From contig NZ_JACYWE010000001.1 of the NCBI RefSeq assembly GCF_014841105.1, positions 674,974-738,973 of the forward strand: a stretch of DNA of 64,000 nucleotides. The letters are read 5' to 3'. The translations under genes and the position numbers were made by a program. Below the pieces are notes generated by a model. It saw only the letters and a list, made by a program, of their open reading frames with translations, did not search any database and was not told the origin of the DNA. Origin of the DNA: Lolliginicoccus lacisalsi. GTDB lineage: Bacteria > Actinomycetota > Actinomycetes > Mycobacteriales > Mycobacteriaceae. Positions 9,518 through 19,163 of this stretch are shown here, piece by piece. How positions within the stretch are numbered: position 1 is the first letter of the stretch; the number at the start of each line of letters is the position of its first letter.

Positions 9518-10075
9518 CTAGACCTCCATAAGTTCCGATTCCTTGTGTTTGACCAATTCGTCGATCTGGGTCGTGTACTTCGCGGTGAACTTGTCGATCT
9601 CTTTCTCGGCGCGGGCCACCTCGTCCTCGCCAGCCTCCCCGTCCTTCTGGATGCGACCCAGCTCCTCCATCGCTTTGCGGCGCACGTTGCGGATCGCGAC
9701 CTTGGAGTCCTCGCCCTTCGACCGGGCCTGCTTCGACAGGTCGCGGCGCCGCTCCTCGGTGAGCTGCGGGATCGACACGCGAATGATGTTGCCATCATTG
9801 GTGGGGTTGACGCCGAGATCGGAATTGCGGATCGCGGTCTCGATGTTGTTCAGCTGCGACTGCTCGTACGGCTTGATGACCACCATGCGCGCCTCGGGCA
9901 CAGCTATGCTCGCGAGCTGCGTGATGGGTGTGGGGGCGCCATAGTAGTCGATGGACACGCGGGCGAACATCGACGGGTTGGCACGACCAGTGCGGATGGA
10001 CCCGAGCTCGTCCTTCGCGACGGTCACCGCCTTCTCCATTTTTTCCTCGGCATCGAACAATGCTTCGTCGATCAC
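9518..10075 (-). CDS. frr: Ribosome recycling factor
   Basis: With EF-G it splits post-termination ribosomes. The 185-residue protein (start GTG 10075, ribosome-binding site GAGGAAGG) shows [17 protein letters not shown] near residues 31–47, the PISQLASI-like turn, and the long C-terminal helical bundle ending in [11 protein letters not shown] longer in-frame opening upstream lacks family similarity. It is 127 bp downstream of pyrH, with a strong hairpin between them. Confidence 0.96.
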   Translation of the reverse strand: MIDEALFDAEEKMEKAVTVAKDELGSIRTGRANPSMFARVSIDYYGAPTPITQLASIAVPEARMVVIKPYEQSQLNNIETAIRNSDLGVNPTNDGNIIRVSIPQLTEERRRDLSKQARSKGEDSKVAIRNVRRKAMEELGRIQKDGEAGEDEVARAEKEIDKFTAKYTTQIDELVKHKESELMEV

Positions 10076-10159
10076 GGCACACCTTCCTCGTAGCACTTCG
10101 TTGATAACTATGGCACTGCGGCTGCTTCGCCGCGCCCGCTTACCCCTCGGGCACGGTCG

Positions 10160-10183
10160 GCGGGGCGCATGCTCGCGCCCCGC
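10160..10183 (-). terminator. Perfect 9-bp GC hairpin between pyrH and frr
   Basis: GCGGGGCGC (10160–10168) pairs with GCGCCCCGC (10175–10183) across a six-base loop, 20 bp after the pyrH stop. No T-run follows in the direction of transcription. It may act as an attenuator or mRNA-processing barrier between pyrH and frr. Confidence 0.4.
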
Positions 10184-10202
10184 GCTTGTCGGGCCCGGGC
10201 CC

Positions 10203-10934
10203 CTAGGGCCGGACCAGGGTGCCGACGTGCTCCCCCGCCACGGCGCGCGCGATATTGCCATGCCGCATCAGGTTGAACACGATGATCGGCATGTCATTGT
10301 CCATGCAGAGGCTGAACGCCGTCGCATCAGCGACCTTCAGGCCCTTCTCGAGCGCCTCGCGGTGCGTCAGCTCATCGAACATCGTCGCGGTGCTATCGAC
10401 CTTGGGATCGGCGGTGTAGACGCCATCGACGGCCTTGGCCATCAGCACGACCTCTGCCCCGATCTCCAGGGCTCGCTGCGCCGCGGTCGTGTCGGTGGAG
10501 AAGTATGGCATGCCCATGCCCGCGCCGAAGATCACCACACGGCCCTTCTCGAGGTGCCGGATGGCGCGCAACGGAATGTATGGCTCGGCGACCTGGCCCA
10601 TCGTGATCGCTGTCTGCACCCGGGTATCGACTCCCTGCTGCTGCAGGAAGTCCTGGAGCGCGAGGCAGTTCATGACGGTTCCCAGCATGCCCATGTAGTC
10701 GGCCCGGGCCCGATCAAGACCGCGCTGCTGCAGCTCGGCGCCGCGGAAGAAGTTGCCGCCCCCAATGACGATAGCGACCTGCACGCCGGTCTTGACGATC
10801 TCGGCGACCTGCTCGGCAACCATGTGGACGACGTCGGGATCCACGCCGATGCGTCCGCCCCCGAACATCTCTCCGCCGAGCTTGATGAGCACACGCTTGT
10901 AGGGGCGGCGCTCTTCGGGATTCTGGTCGGCCAT
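10203..10934 (-). CDS. pyrH: UMP kinase
   Basis: It phosphorylates UMP to UDP, is hexameric and is regulated by GTP and UTP. Visible features are KLGGEMFGG at the N-terminus (phosphate binding), [13 protein letters not shown], and the [27 protein letters not shown] nucleotide-binding region typical of amino-acid-kinase-fold bacterial PyrH. I use ATG 10934 (243 residues) because GAGGAG precedes it. An ATG/GTG 15 bp upstream is less likely. Order tsf–pyrH–frr is standard. Confidence 0.96.
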   Translation of the reverse strand: MADQNPEERRPYKRVLIKLGGEMFGGGRIGVDPDVVHMVAEQVAEIVKTGVQVAIVIGGGNFFRGAELQQRGLDRARADYMGMLGTVMNCLALQDFLQQQGVDTRVQTAITMGQVAEPYIPLRAIRHLEKGRVVIFGAGMGMPYFSTDTTAAQRALEIGAEVVLMAKAVDGVYTADPKVDSTATMFDELTHREALEKGLKVADATAFSLCMDNDMPIIVFNLMRHGNIARAVAGEHVGTLVRP

Positions 10935-10981
10935 GAGTCTCCTCGTCACTGGTGCGTGTGTGAATGTCGCCTCATACGCGA

Positions 10982-11025
10982 ATGCGGGGTCACCACGTGG
11001 TCATGCCCACGCGGCAACCCCGCAT
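10982..11025 (-). terminator. Inverted repeat between tsf and pyrH
   Basis: ATGCGGGGT (10982–10990) and ACCCCGCAT (11017–11025) pair perfectly over a 26-base loop that itself contains CCACGTGG-like symmetry. It lies in the tsf–pyrH gap. No U-tract follows, so a termination role is only a possibility. Confidence 0.35.
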
Positions 11026-11068
11026 ATCTTGCCTCATCGCTGTCGATCGTACCTCCGGGACCCCCGGG

Positions 11069-11893
11069 TCAGGACTGACCGACCTCGAACCGCACGAAGC
11101 GCGTGATGGTGGCGCCAGCCTCATCAAGAAGAGCCTTGACCGACTTCTTGCTGTCCTTCACGTACGCCTGCTCGGTGAGCACGACATCCTTGAAGAAGCC
11201 GTTGACGCGGCCTTCCACGATCTTGGGGAGGGCCTGCTCGGGCTTGCCCTCCTCCTTCGCGGTCTGCTCGGCGATGCGCCGCTCGTTCTCGACGATGTCC
11301 GCGGGCACATCGTCGCGCGTGACGTACTTCGCCTTGAGGGCCGCGACCTGCATCGCGGCCTCGCGGGCTGCCTCAGCGGCAGCGTCGCCCTCGCCGGTGT
11401 ACTCAACGAGCACGCCAACGCCGGGGGGCAGATCACCACTGCGCTTGTGCAGGTAGGTCTGGACCTGTCCGTCGAACGAGGCGACCCGGCGCAGCTCGAT
11501 CTTCTCGCCGATCCTGGCTGCCAGTTCCTGCACGGCGGCCTCGACGGTGCGACCGTTGACCTCGACCGCCTTGAGCGCGTCGAGGTCCGCGGGCTTGGCC
11601 TCAGCGGCCGCCTTGACGACCTCGTCGGCGATAGCCTGGAAGTCGGCGTTCTTGGCGACGAAGTCGGTCTCGCTGTTGAGCTCGATCATCGCGCCGCCAG
11701 CCGCCGCGACGAGGCCTTCGGCGGTCGCGCGCTCGGCGCGCTTGCCGACGTCCTTGGCGCCCTTGATGCGGAGGATCTCCACGGCCTTGTCGAAGTCGCC
11801 GTCGGTATCGGCGAGCGCGTTCTTGCAATCCATCATGCCGGAGCCGGTGAGCTCACGAAGCCGCTTGACGTCGGCGGCAGTGAAATTCGCCAT
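11069..11893 (-). CDS. tsf: Elongation factor Ts
   Basis: Nucleotide-exchange factor for EF-Tu. From ATG 11893 the protein has 274 residues. It opens with an N-terminal UBA-like domain ([16 protein letters not shown], the EF-Ts signature), then [14 protein letters not shown], the second family signature, and a dimerisation region. The length is normal for actinobacteria. The CCTCC complement just upstream of the ATG is a good ribosome-binding site. It follows rpsB, separated by a hairpin. Confidence 0.97.
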   Translation of the reverse strand: MANFTAADVKRLRELTGSGMMDCKNALADTDGDFDKAVEILRIKGAKDVGKRAERATAEGLVAAAGGAMIELNSETDFVAKNADFQAIADEVVKAAAEAKPADLDALKAVEVNGRTVEAAVQELAARIGEKIELRRVASFDGQVQTYLHKRSGDLPPGVGVLVEYTGEGDAAAEAAREAAMQVAALKAKYVTRDDVPADIVENERRIAEQTAKEEGKPEQALPKIVEGRVNGFFKDVVLTEQAYVKDSKKSVKALLDEAGATITRFVRFEVGQS

Positions 11894-11958
11894 GGTGGGG
11901 CGAGCCTCCTCTAGTGCGTGTGCGGGATGCAACGGGTGGTGCTGTGCTGGCCGAGCGA

Positions 11959-11994
11959 AAGCGCCAGCCACGATCGTAGCCGCGGCTGGCGCTT
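11959..11994 (-). terminator. Perfect 11-bp stem-loop after rpsB
   Basis: AAGCGCCAGCC (11959–11969) pairs with GGCTGGCGCTT (11984–11994) over a 14-base loop, five bases after the rpsB stop. On the transcribed strand the stem ends in CTTTCG, a short T-run. This resembles the partial terminator found between rpsB and tsf in many bacteria, which lowers tsf expression relative to rpsB. Confidence 0.6.
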
Positions 11995-11998
11995 CACC

Positions 11999-12907
11999 TC
12001 AGTTGTCGGACGTGGTGTCGGCGGCCGCTTCCGCGGGCGCCTCTGCAGCGGCAGGCTCAGCGGCAGCAGGAGCATCCGCAGCAGCGGGAGCCTCCGCGGC
12101 AGCAGGAGCCTCCGCGGCAGTAGCTTCCTCGGCCGCGGGCGAAGCGGACTCGAGGAGCTCCTTCTCCCAGTCAGCGAGCGGCTCGCCCTCGGCCTTCTCC
12201 TCCGCGCCAGTGTTCACTCCGGCGCGGGACTTGAGGCCGTCAGCGGCCGCAGCGGCCACGACGCGGGTGAGCAGAGCAGCGGACCGGATCGCGTCATCGT
12301 TGCCCGGGATCGGGTAGTCAACGACATCGGGATCGCAGTTGGTGTCAAGGATCGCCACCACGGGGATGTTGAGCTTGCGCGCCTCGCCGACGGCGATGTG
12401 CTCCTTGTTCGTGTCGACGATCCACACCGCGCTCGGCACCTTGGCCATGTCGCGGATACCGCCGAGAGTGCGCTCCAGCTTGGTCTTCTCACGCGTGAGC
12501 ATGAGGATTTCCTTCTTGGTGCGACCCTCGAAACCGCCGGTCTGCTCCATGCTCTCCAGTTCCTTGAGGCGCTGGAGGCGCTTGTGGACGGTCTGGAAGT
12601 TCGTGAGCATGCCGCCGAGCCAGCGGTGGTTCACGTAGGGCATGCCGACGCGAGTGGCCTCCGCCGCGATGGACTCCTGCGCCTGCTTCTTGGTGCCGAC
12701 GAACAGGATGGTGCCACCGTGGGCGACGGTCTCCTTGACGAACTCGTACGCCTTGTCGATGTACGTCAGGGTCTGGCGCAGATCGATGATGTAGATGCCG
12801 TTCCGGTCGGTGAAGATGAATCGCTTCATCTTGGGGTTCCACCGACGGGTCTGGTGACCGAAGTGCACGCCGCTGTCAAGCAGCTGCTTCATGGTTACAA
12901 CAGCCAT
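11999..12907 (-). CDS. rpsB: 30S ribosomal protein S2 with long Ala/Pro/Glu C-terminal tail
   Basis: The protein begins [18 protein letters not shown], the S2 opening, and carries [12 protein letters not shown] and the second signature [13 protein letters not shown]. The core ends near residue 240. The last 60 or so residues are low-complexity [13 protein letters not shown] repeats, encoded by an imperfect 18-bp DNA repeat. A C-terminal Ala-rich tail is common in actinobacterial S2, but length varies. At 302 residues it is longer than E. coli S2 (241). Confidence 0.97.
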   Translation of the reverse strand: MAVVTMKQLLDSGVHFGHQTRRWNPKMKRFIFTDRNGIYIIDLRQTLTYIDKAYEFVKETVAHGGTILFVGTKKQAQESIAAEATRVGMPYVNHRWLGGMLTNFQTVHKRLQRLKELESMEQTGGFEGRTKKEILMLTREKTKLERTLGGIRDMAKVPSAVWIVDTNKEHIAVGEARKLNIPVVAILDTNCDPDVVDYPIPGNDDAIRSAALLTRVVAAAAADGLKSRAGVNTGAEEKAEGEPLADWEKELLESASPAAEEATAAEAPAAAEAPAAADAPAAAEPAAAEAPAEAAADTTSDN

Positions 12908-13018
12908 GGCGATTCACGGACACAGGCACTAGGCCCGTTGTCCTCGCTCCTTTTCTCGTGTTCCGGTTTGTGCGGGCACCGGGTTGGTGACCGCCCTGGT
13001 CCTCGTCGCGAGCCTCCA

Positions 13019-13035
13019 CCCGCGCAATGCGCGGG
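13019..13035 (-). promoter_or_regulatory. Hairpin in the rpsB leader
   Basis: CCCGCGC (13019–13025), loop AAT, GCGCGGG (13029–13035): a perfect stem about 110 bases upstream of the rpsB start, inside the likely 5' leader. S2 autoregulates in several bacteria through its leader, so this is a candidate target. There is no direct evidence for that here. Confidence 0.3.
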
Positions 13036-13188
13036 ACCGAGAGGCCCGGGCTCCCGGAGTGCCAAGCAGGACAACCAGTGTTCGCGCTGTGGTGCGAGGA
13101 CCACAAGCCGCGCGTTCCGGCCGACTGCTCGGATCTAGGTGCGTTCGAGAACGCGAAATTGTGGCGCGCAGATTGCACACCGCCATGT

Positions 13189-13219
13189 AGTGTACTCCCA
13201 GCCGGCCTCAAGTACGCAA
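13189..13219 (-). promoter_or_regulatory. Candidate promoter for rpsB–tsf
   Basis: On the minus strand, TACACT (13194–13189) is a fair -10, and TTGCGT (13219–13214) lies 19 bp upstream as a weak -35. It would give a leader of about 270 bases. The 430-bp region 12,908–13,337 holds no gene that I can support, so the rpsB promoter should be within it. Confidence 0.3.
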
Positions 13220-13337
13220 CTGCCGCTTCAGCATCCGCGAGCAGCGCGGATAGCATGGGCCGCGCCTGCCGCCGAGGAGCCTGTGGATCGATTCGCGACC
13301 ATTCACAGATGCGGCCGCCGCGCAGCGGGATGGCGCA

Positions 13338-13955
13338 GTGCTCGGCATCGTGAGCACCATGGCAGGACATTCGACGGGCCCGAGCCGCGCCCCAAGGCGA
13401 CGCGGGGCGACGGTTCTCGCGACCACGGCCACGCTGCTCGCCGCGATGGCAGCGCCCGCGCTCGGCGATCCGGCGCAACACCGTTCCCCCATCGCTAGCC
13501 CCGCCCGGAGGGACTACGCAGCGCGCGAGGGATTCACCTGGCCCCTCGATCCGCCGATCCGCATGGCCACGCCCTTCGTGGCGCCCTCGCATCGCTACGG
13601 TCCCGGGCACCGCGGCATCGACCTCGCAGCGGCTCCCGGTGATCGCATCCTCGCTCCATCGCACGGCACGGTGTGGTTCGCCGGCACCGTGGCGAACGCG
13701 GGCGTGGTGTCGATCCGCCACGAGGGTGGCCTGCTCACCACCTACCAGCCGATCGCCGCGACCGTCCGCGCGGGCGATGAGGTCGCGACGGGAACGCTCA
13801 TCGGGACCCTGGAGCCCGGGCACGCGGGCTGTCCTGCGGCAGCGTGCCTGCATTGGGGAGCACGCCGCGCCGAGGACCGCTTGGCCTACCTCGATCCCCG
13901 GCTGCTCCTTGGGCTCGTTGCCATCCGGCTGAAGCCCACCATCGAAGCAGGCTGA
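13338..13955 (+). CDS. Secreted M23 (LytM) family peptidase-like protein
   Basis: A signal peptide is evident (RRRGATVLATTATLLAAMAAPALG, residues about 20–44). The LytM fold follows: GHRGIDLA holds the H-x3-D zinc ligands, and AACLHWGAR stands where classical M23 enzymes have H-x-H. Here the first histidine is a cysteine, as in many actinobacterial relatives, so catalytic activity is doubtful. The start may be GTG 13338 or ATG 13359. The place between rpsB and xerC is the same as Rv2891. It could bind or remodel peptidoglycan. Confidence 0.8.
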   Translation: MLGIVSTMAGHSTGPSRAPRRRGATVLATTATLLAAMAAPALGDPAQHRSPIASPARRDYAAREGFTWPLDPPIRMATPFVAPSHRYGPGHRGIDLAAAPGDRILAPSHGTVWFAGTVANAGVVSIRHEGGLLTTYQPIAATVRAGDEVATGTLIGTLEPGHAGCPAAACLHWGARRAEDRLAYLDPRLLLGLVAIRLKPTIEAG

Positions 13956-13972
13956 CCCGGCGTCCGCGCAGC

Positions 13973-15100
13973 TCAGGCCCTCGGGTGGGCCTGATCGTGG
14001 ACGGTTCGCAGGCGCCGGACCGATACCTGGGTATAGAGCTGGGTGGTGGAGAGGCTGGCATGGCCGAGGAGCTCCTGGACGACCCGCAGGTCGGCACCAC
14101 CCTCGAGGAGGTGAGTGGCGGCGGAATGCCGGAGACCGTGCGGGCCGAGGCTGGGCATGCCTGCATCCGCGAGGACGGCGTGCACGATCTCGCGGGCCTG
14201 CCGCGGATTGAGGCGCCCTCCGCGTGCGCCGAGCAGCAGCGCGCTTCCCGACCGTGGCACCGCGAGCACGGGCCGTCCCAGTCGCAGCCAATCATCGAGA
14301 GCGCGCTGGGCCGGCCCGCCATAGGGCACCATTCTCTCCTTGCGGCCCTTGCCCAGGACACGCACGATCCGGCTTCGCTGGTCGATGTCCTCGATGTCGA
14401 GGCCGCACAGCTCGCTGACGCGAATCCCTGTCGAATAGAGGACCTCGACGATGAGACGGTCCCGGCGACGCATCGCCTCCGCGCGCGGCGACTGCCGGGC
14501 GTCGTCGTCGTGGGCAGCGTTGTCGGCGTGGGGTTCGGCGTGGGGTTCGGCGTGGGGGTCGGCATGAGCGTCGAGCCGATCCAGCGCTGCGGCCGCCTGG
14601 TCCTGCCTCAAAACGTGCGGCAGGGCGCGGTGGCGGCGCGGGGATTGCAGCCGAGCAGCAGGGTCGGCATCGAGGTGGCCGTTCTTAACAGCCCAGGCGG
14701 TGAATGCCTTGATGGAGGAGGCACGCCGCGCGAGCGTGGAACGGGCCAGGCCGCTGGCTGCCTGCTCGGACTGCCACGCGCGGACCGCGACGAGGTCGAT
14801 ATCGCGCAGGCGGGTGCAGCCGCGGGCCGCCGCGTGGTCGAGGAGCGCGCGCACGTCGGCGAGGTAGGCGCGGATAGTGTGCTCGGACCGGTCGCGCTCC
14901 AGGACAAGATGCTCGGCGAACTGCTCGAGCACGACAACGAAGCCCACAGGCGTCGGGTCCTGCTTGGTCGGTTCCGGCGGGGCAGGGCGCGGCGGATCGG
15001 GGGCGTCACGGGTGTCGGTGGGGCCGTGCGCGCGCTCTCCTGGCATGCCGCTAGCGTGCCCGTTGCCGCGTGGCTTGGCAATCGTTCGCGACGCGGGCAC
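13973..15100 (-). CDS. xerC: Tyrosine recombinase XerC
   Basis: With XerD it resolves chromosome dimers at dif. Residue positions (start GTG 15100): R227 (STGIRVSEL), K251 (GKGRKER), H321/R324 (HGLRHS), H347 (LLGHAS) and Y356 (TQLYT), so the catalytic set is complete. The N-terminal 50 residues are a Pro-rich extension; ATG 15046 would remove 18 of them. Residues 177–193 form a His-Ala-Glu/Asp-Pro repeat inserted between the core-binding and catalytic domains. Location beside dprA matches Rv2894c and marks it as the housekeeping XerC, not an element integrase. Confidence 0.92.
   Translation of the reverse strand: MPASRTIAKPRGNGHASGMPGERAHGPTDTRDAPDPPRPAPPEPTKQDPTPVGFVVVLEQFAEHLVLERDRSEHTIRAYLADVRALLDHAAARGCTRLRDIDLVAVRAWQSEQAASGLARSTLARRASSIKAFTAWAVKNGHLDADPAARLQSPRRHRALPHVLRQDQAAAALDRLDAHADPHAEPHAEPHADNAAHDDDARQSPRAEAMRRRDRLIVEVLYSTGIRVSELCGLDIEDIDQRSRIVRVLGKGRKERMVPYGGPAQRALDDWLRLGRPVLAVPRSGSALLLGARGGRLNPRQAREIVHAVLADAGMPSLGPHGLRHSAATHLLEGGADLRVVQELLGHASLSTTQLYTQVSVRRLRTVHDQAHPRA
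14521..14566. repeat. 12-bp tandem repeat inside xerC
   Basis: TCGG landmarks at 14523, 14535, 14547 and 14559 give a 12-bp period. The two central copies are identical. The frame is preserved because 12 is a multiple of three; each unit encodes four residues of the form His-Ala-Glu-Pro. Slippage here would change the linker length without frameshift. Confidence 0.75.
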
Positions 15101-15121
15101 GTTATTGCCTCGGGGCGCCCA

Positions 15122-16354
15122 TCACTGTGCCGTGGACCTCGTGGCGCTCCGCGGGCTCGCGCGTTGCCATTCGCCGTCGAGGCACCGCGCGTGCCCGTGC
15201 ATCTCGAGCACAGCGAGCGCGGCCCTGGTGCTCCTCGGATCCAGACCGGCGTCGATGCCGACCCTGGCGGCGCCGGCGCGGCCCCTGAGGGGCAGCACGT
15301 CGAACACTCGGAGCTGCTCTGGCGTGAGGTGGTCGGTCTGCCGGACGACCTCTGGCGCCCGCGACGACGATCCGGCGTTCACGGGCAGCATGGGGGTGCC
15401 GGTGATATCGCTAGCCCTCGTGAGCAGGGTCGCTTCCCCGTTCCGGATCATCTCGTGGCAACCCACCGACGCCGCCGAGCTGACGGGCCCGGGCATCGCA
15501 TGGACGGGGGTGTTGTACAAGCGTGCCCAGCGTGCCGTATTGCGAGCCCCGCTGCGTGCTCCCGCCTCGGTGATGATGACGTGCTCGGCGAACGCAGCGA
15601 TGAGCCGGTTGCGGGCCAGGAAGCGGAACCGCGCGGGCCGTGTTCCTGGCGGGTACTCGCTGACGATGGCACCGTGCCGGGCGATGTCATGCAGCAACCG
15701 GGCGTGGCCGGCCGGGTAGTGCTGATCGATCCCGCACGCGAGGACCGCGATCGTTGGCTGGTGGGCGGCGAGCGCGGCGCGGTGGGCGCATCCGTCGATG
15801 CCGTATGCGGCACCGGAGACGATGGTCGCGCCGTGCGCGGCTAGCTCGTGCGCGATGTCGCGCGTGCAATGCTCGCCATATGCCGTCGGGGCCCGGGTGC
15901 CGATGATGGCGATGCCGCGGCCGAGGAGGGTGTCGAGATCGTCCTGGCCACGTATCCACAGGGCGATGGGAGGCGCGGCACCGCCATCGCGCTGCGCGGG
16001 CTCGTTCTGCATCTGGAGCGTGTGCCAGGCAGGCCATCGCGGGCTATCCGGGGTGAGGAGGGTTCCGCCGTGGCTCGCCAAGGCCTCCAGATCGGCGCCG
16101 GAGGTGTCGGTGTCCCGGCGGGCGCGCGTTGGCTTATCGAGCGCGGCTGGCAGCTTGCCCGCGCGAAGGGCTCGCGCCGCATCGATGGGGCCCACAAGGC
16201 TGATCAGTTCGTGGAGCGCCCAGCAAGGGCCTTCGGCAACGCGGGACAAGTAGGCCCAGGACCGTTCGGCGGTGCGGGTGGTGGTGGCGGCTGGCAGGAT
16301 CGTCGCGCGTGGGGCGGGCGGGAGGCTCGGGGTTGGCATGCGTGAGTCCTTCAT
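15122..16354 (-). CDS. dprA: DNA processing protein DprA
   Basis: It binds single-stranded DNA and loads RecA during transformation; in non-competent actinobacteria the role is unclear. The Rossmann-like core shows IAIIGTRAPTAYGEH, VSGAAYGIDGCAHRAAL and FLARNRLIAAF, the hallmarks of DprA. A DprA winged-helix end follows (LTPEQLRVFDVLP…). The start is placed at ATG 16354 (410 residues) because it overlaps the yifB stop as ATGA. The long upstream opening is merely the antisense-compatible frame of yifB. Same order as Rv2896c. Confidence 0.92.
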   Translation of the reverse strand: MKDSRMPTPSLPPAPRATILPAATTTRTAERSWAYLSRVAEGPCWALHELISLVGPIDAARALRAGKLPAALDKPTRARRDTDTSGADLEALASHGGTLLTPDSPRWPAWHTLQMQNEPAQRDGGAAPPIALWIRGQDDLDTLLGRGIAIIGTRAPTAYGEHCTRDIAHELAAHGATIVSGAAYGIDGCAHRAALAAHQPTIAVLACGIDQHYPAGHARLLHDIARHGAIVSEYPPGTRPARFRFLARNRLIAAFAEHVIITEAGARSGARNTARWARLYNTPVHAMPGPVSSAASVGCHEMIRNGEATLLTRASDITGTPMLPVNAGSSSRAPEVVRQTDHLTPEQLRVFDVLPLRGRAGAARVGIDAGLDPRSTRAALAVLEMHGHARCLDGEWQRASPRSATRSTAQ

Positions 16355-17868
16355 CGCAGGTGGTGGATGCGGTAGGCGAGCGCCTGGTCGACGTGTGCAC
16401 GGGATGGAGCGGTAGCGCCCTCGAGGTCGGCGATGGTCCATGCGACGCGCAGCGCGCGATCCGCTCCACGTGCACTGAGCAGGCCATGTCGCATCGCGGT
16501 ATCGAGGCTGGCTAGGGCCTGCGGGCCTGGCGCGGCGTGCGCGCGCAGCGCGGGACCAGGCACTTCGCTGTTCGTGGCGCATCCGAGGTGCTTCCATCGT
16601 TGCCGCGCGGCGGCGCGTGCTGCTTGCACGCGTTGCCGCACCTGGTGCGAGGACTCGGGCGGTTCCTGGCTCCGGCTGCGGTGACCTGTCGGGACCGGCC
16701 ACATCCTGGCGCCGAGGTCGATGCGATCGAGCAGCGGGCCGGACAATCGGGAGCGATAGCGTCGCAAGGTCGTGGGCGTGCAGGTGCAGTCCGCCTCATA
16801 GCGGGGCGCGCACGCGCAAGGGTTGGCAGCGAGCACGAGCAGGAACCGGGCTGGATAGCGGGCGACCCCTCCGCGGCGACTGATCCGCACCTCGCCCTCC
16901 TCGAGCGGAGTACGGAGCGTGTCGAGCACCCGGGGCGGGAGCTCCGCGCATTCGTCCAGGAATAGCACCCCACGATGGGCCCGGCTGACCGCGCCGGGCC
17001 GGGCGATGCCAGCGCCCCCTCCGATGAGCGAGGCCGCGGTGGCGGTGTGATGAGGAGCCACGAACGGCGGGCTGCCCACCAGCGTGCCCCCGGCAGGGAT
17101 CTCGCCAAGGAGCGAGTGGATGGCCGTGACTTCCAGTGCCTCCTCGGGCTCGAGCGGGGGAAGGATCCCAGGCAGTCGATGGGCGAGCATGGTCTTTCCG
17201 GTTCCCGGGGCTCCTTGCAGCAGCAAGGGGTGAGCGCCGGCTGCGGCTACCTCGACGGCGAAGCGGGCGTCGTCCTGCCCGGCGACATCAGCGAGGTCTG
17301 GGTACTGGGGCGGTGGCGGGTTGGCGGGCGCGCCGGGACGCTGCAGGATGTCGTCGCCGTTGCACCAGCTGATCACCTCGTTGAGGGACTTCGCGCCGCG
17401 CACGGTGATGCCGGGGACGAGGGCTGCCTCGTCGAGGCTGCTGCTCGGCACGATGACGGCGTCGCAGTCGCTCGAGCGCGCGGTGGTCACTGCGGGCAGC
17501 ACGCCCCGCACGGGCCGGATGCGACCGTCGAGGGCAAGCTCGCCGATGACCGCTGTCCGGTGCCACGCCGGGGTGGCGGGGATGATCGATGCGGAGGCGA
17601 GGATGGCGCAGGCAAGGCCGAGGTCGTAGTGGGATCCGATCTTGGGCAGGTCGGCGGGCGAGAGGGCGAGGGTTGTGCGCCCCACGGGCCAGCGGTGCCC
17701 CGAGTTGTGGAGCGCGGCGCGAACACGATCCCGGGCTTCGTTGAGCGTGGTGTCGGGAAGCCCGACGATATGCATGCCTGGCAGTCCCCTGCCGATGTCA
17801 GCCTCGATCTCCACCAATCGGCCGTCGAGCCCTGTCATCGCGACGGTGTGGGCGCGTCCGATGGGCAT
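16351..17868 (-). CDS. YifB/ComM family Mg-chelatase-like AAA+ ATPase
   Basis: The N-terminal domain resembles a Lon-type fold (residues about 1–165, with VGLPDTTLNEARDRVRAAL). Then come the Walker A GAPGTGKTMLAHRLPGILP and Walker B GVLFLDECAEL, and a C-terminal lid. ComM of Vibrio and Haemophilus is a helicase that extends branch migration during transformation. ATG 17868 (505 residues) overlaps the yraN stop by one base. Order dprA–yifB–yraN is the classical competence-associated arrangement. Confidence 0.93.
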   Translation of the reverse strand: MPIGRAHTVAMTGLDGRLVEIEADIGRGLPGMHIVGLPDTTLNEARDRVRAALHNSGHRWPVGRTTLALSPADLPKIGSHYDLGLACAILASASIIPATPAWHRTAVIGELALDGRIRPVRGVLPAVTTARSSDCDAVIVPSSSLDEAALVPGITVRGAKSLNEVISWCNGDDILQRPGAPANPPPPQYPDLADVAGQDDARFAVEVAAAGAHPLLLQGAPGTGKTMLAHRLPGILPPLEPEEALEVTAIHSLLGEIPAGGTLVGSPPFVAPHHTATAASLIGGGAGIARPGAVSRAHRGVLFLDECAELPPRVLDTLRTPLEEGEVRISRRGGVARYPARFLLVLAANPCACAPRYEADCTCTPTTLRRYRSRLSGPLLDRIDLGARMWPVPTGHRSRSQEPPESSHQVRQRVQAARAAARQRWKHLGCATNSEVPGPALRAHAAPGPQALASLDTAMRHGLLSARGADRALRVAWTIADLEGATAPSRAHVDQALAYRIHHLR

Positions 17869-18353
17869 CAGCACACGTCCTCGAGGTGCGTGATGGCGGG
17901 AAGCGTGGAAGCTCCCGGGCGCGCGATGATGCCAATGATGTCGAAGCGGATTGCTCGCGCTCGCCACTCGTGCGCGGCGATCCAGTGCAGGGCGCTCTCG
18001 CGCATGCGCCGTGCCTTGATCGGGGTGACTGTCTCGCACGGGTGGCAATGCAGGTCGCTGGCGCGGGTCTTGACCTCGACCATGACGAGTGTCCCGGCGG
18101 GGTCGAGGCAGATGAGATCGAGCTCTCCGTGCTGGCAGTGCCAGTTGCGGGCAATGACCCGATAGCCATGCCGCGTGAGGTACTCGGCGGCGAGGTCCTC
18201 CCCCGCGCTGCCGAGGGCACGGGCTCCGGCGCGCCGAGCGCTGTCGGCGTCCTCATGCGATCGCTCGCTCGGCGAGGAACCGCCTGTGGCTCGCCGTCGG
18301 TCAATGGGATTCGCGCCAGCGGTGGCCGGGCTGGGATGGGTCTGTCGAGGCAT
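17868..18353 (-). CDS. UPF0102 (YraN) endonuclease-fold protein
   Basis: A 161-residue protein. After a 45-residue variable extension come GSAGEDLAAEYL, then WHCQHGELDLICLD and MVEVKTR, the E-x-D…E-x-K signature of the PD-(D/E)XK fold seen in YraN. It is probably a Holliday-junction or structure-specific nuclease working with DprA and YifB, but this is not established. Coupled to yifB by a 1-bp overlap. It corresponds to Rv2898c. Confidence 0.88.
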   Translation of the reverse strand: MPRQTHPSPATAGANPIDRRRATGGSSPSERSHEDADSARRAGARALGSAGEDLAAEYLTRHGYRVIARNWHCQHGELDLICLDPAGTLVMVEVKTRASDLHCHPCETVTPIKARRMRESALHWIAAHEWRARAIRFDIIGIIARPGASTLPAITHLEDVC

Positions 18354-18763
18354 GGATCCGTCCTGCGTATGCGGGGGGGTTCAGGGGCAGTGGCGTTGCG
18401 CCGCTGTCACTGTGCCCGCATGGGGCAGGTTCTCGTGCTCGGGCACGAGGGTGCTGTGGAAATGCCGGAATTGTGGATAAGCCCGCCAGGAAGCGGGATT
18501 GTTGTCGGAGTTGCCTGCTATCGATCGGCGGGGGCCTCCTGCCTCTCGCCCAGCCCCGATCACCGCAGGTGCCGGTGCTCCCGCGCCTCAGCCATCAGCT
18601 CCCGGTGCGGTGCCGTGGCGCGGTCGCTCCGGTTCGCCGCCATCGCGGGAGGATCCGGGCCTGGCCCAGTTGATGCTGATGACGCTGGGGCGGAGCTTCT
18701 CCCCAGCCACGACATCGAGGTCGATGAGGCCGAGGATTCGTCGGTGGATGCGCATGCTTCCCC
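18354..18763. other. Gene-free 410-bp interval
   Basis: I find no supportable gene. It contains a perfect 7-bp hairpin CTCGTGC/GCACGAG (18432–18449, loop of four), which could end the DUF2469 transcript or sit in the yraN leader. In M. tuberculosis the corresponding interval holds formate dehydrogenase genes, absent here. Confidence 0.5.
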
Positions 18764-19087
18764 CTAGCTGAAGTGCCCGCCGCCCGGCGGCAGGTTGATC
18801 TCGGGCTTCTCGAGTTCCTCGATGTTGACATCCTTGAACGTGAATACGCGGACGTGGCTGACGAATCGCGCCGGGCGATACATGTCCCACACCCAGGCAT
18901 CGGTCATGCGCACCTCGAAGTAGACCTCGCCCTCGGCGTTGCGCGGGATCAGCTCCACGGCGTTGGCGAGGTAGAAGCGCCGCTCGGTCTCGACCACATA
19001 GGCAAACTGGCCCACCACGTCGCGATACTCGCGGTACAGCGTCAGTTCCATCTCGGTGTCGTACTTCTCGAGATCCTCTGCGCTCAT
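18764..19087 (-). CDS. DUF2469 conserved protein
   Basis: A 107-residue acidic protein starting MSAEDLEKYDTEMEL and containing LYREYRDVV and YFEVRMTDAWVWDMYRPAR. This is highly conserved in actinobacteria and always adjacent to rnhB (Rv2901c). No catalytic motif or membrane segment is visible. The function is unknown. It follows rnhB with a 76-bp gap, so cotranscription is likely. Confidence 0.88.
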   Translation of the reverse strand: MSAEDLEKYDTEMELTLYREYRDVVGQFAYVVETERRFYLANAVELIPRNAEGEVYFEVRMTDAWVWDMYRPARFVSHVRVFTFKDVNIEELEKPEINLPPGGGHFS

Positions 19088-19163
19088 GACGTGGGTCCTC
19101 CTTCTCTATTGCGTCTGCTGGGTCGTTCGCGGCTGCTCGATCCATCGTGCTCGGGGAGCCTCG

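Noticed and set aside
13973..15100. xerC as the integrase of a mobile element
   Set aside because: Located in the conserved dprA–rpsB neighbourhood with no att repeats; housekeeping XerC.
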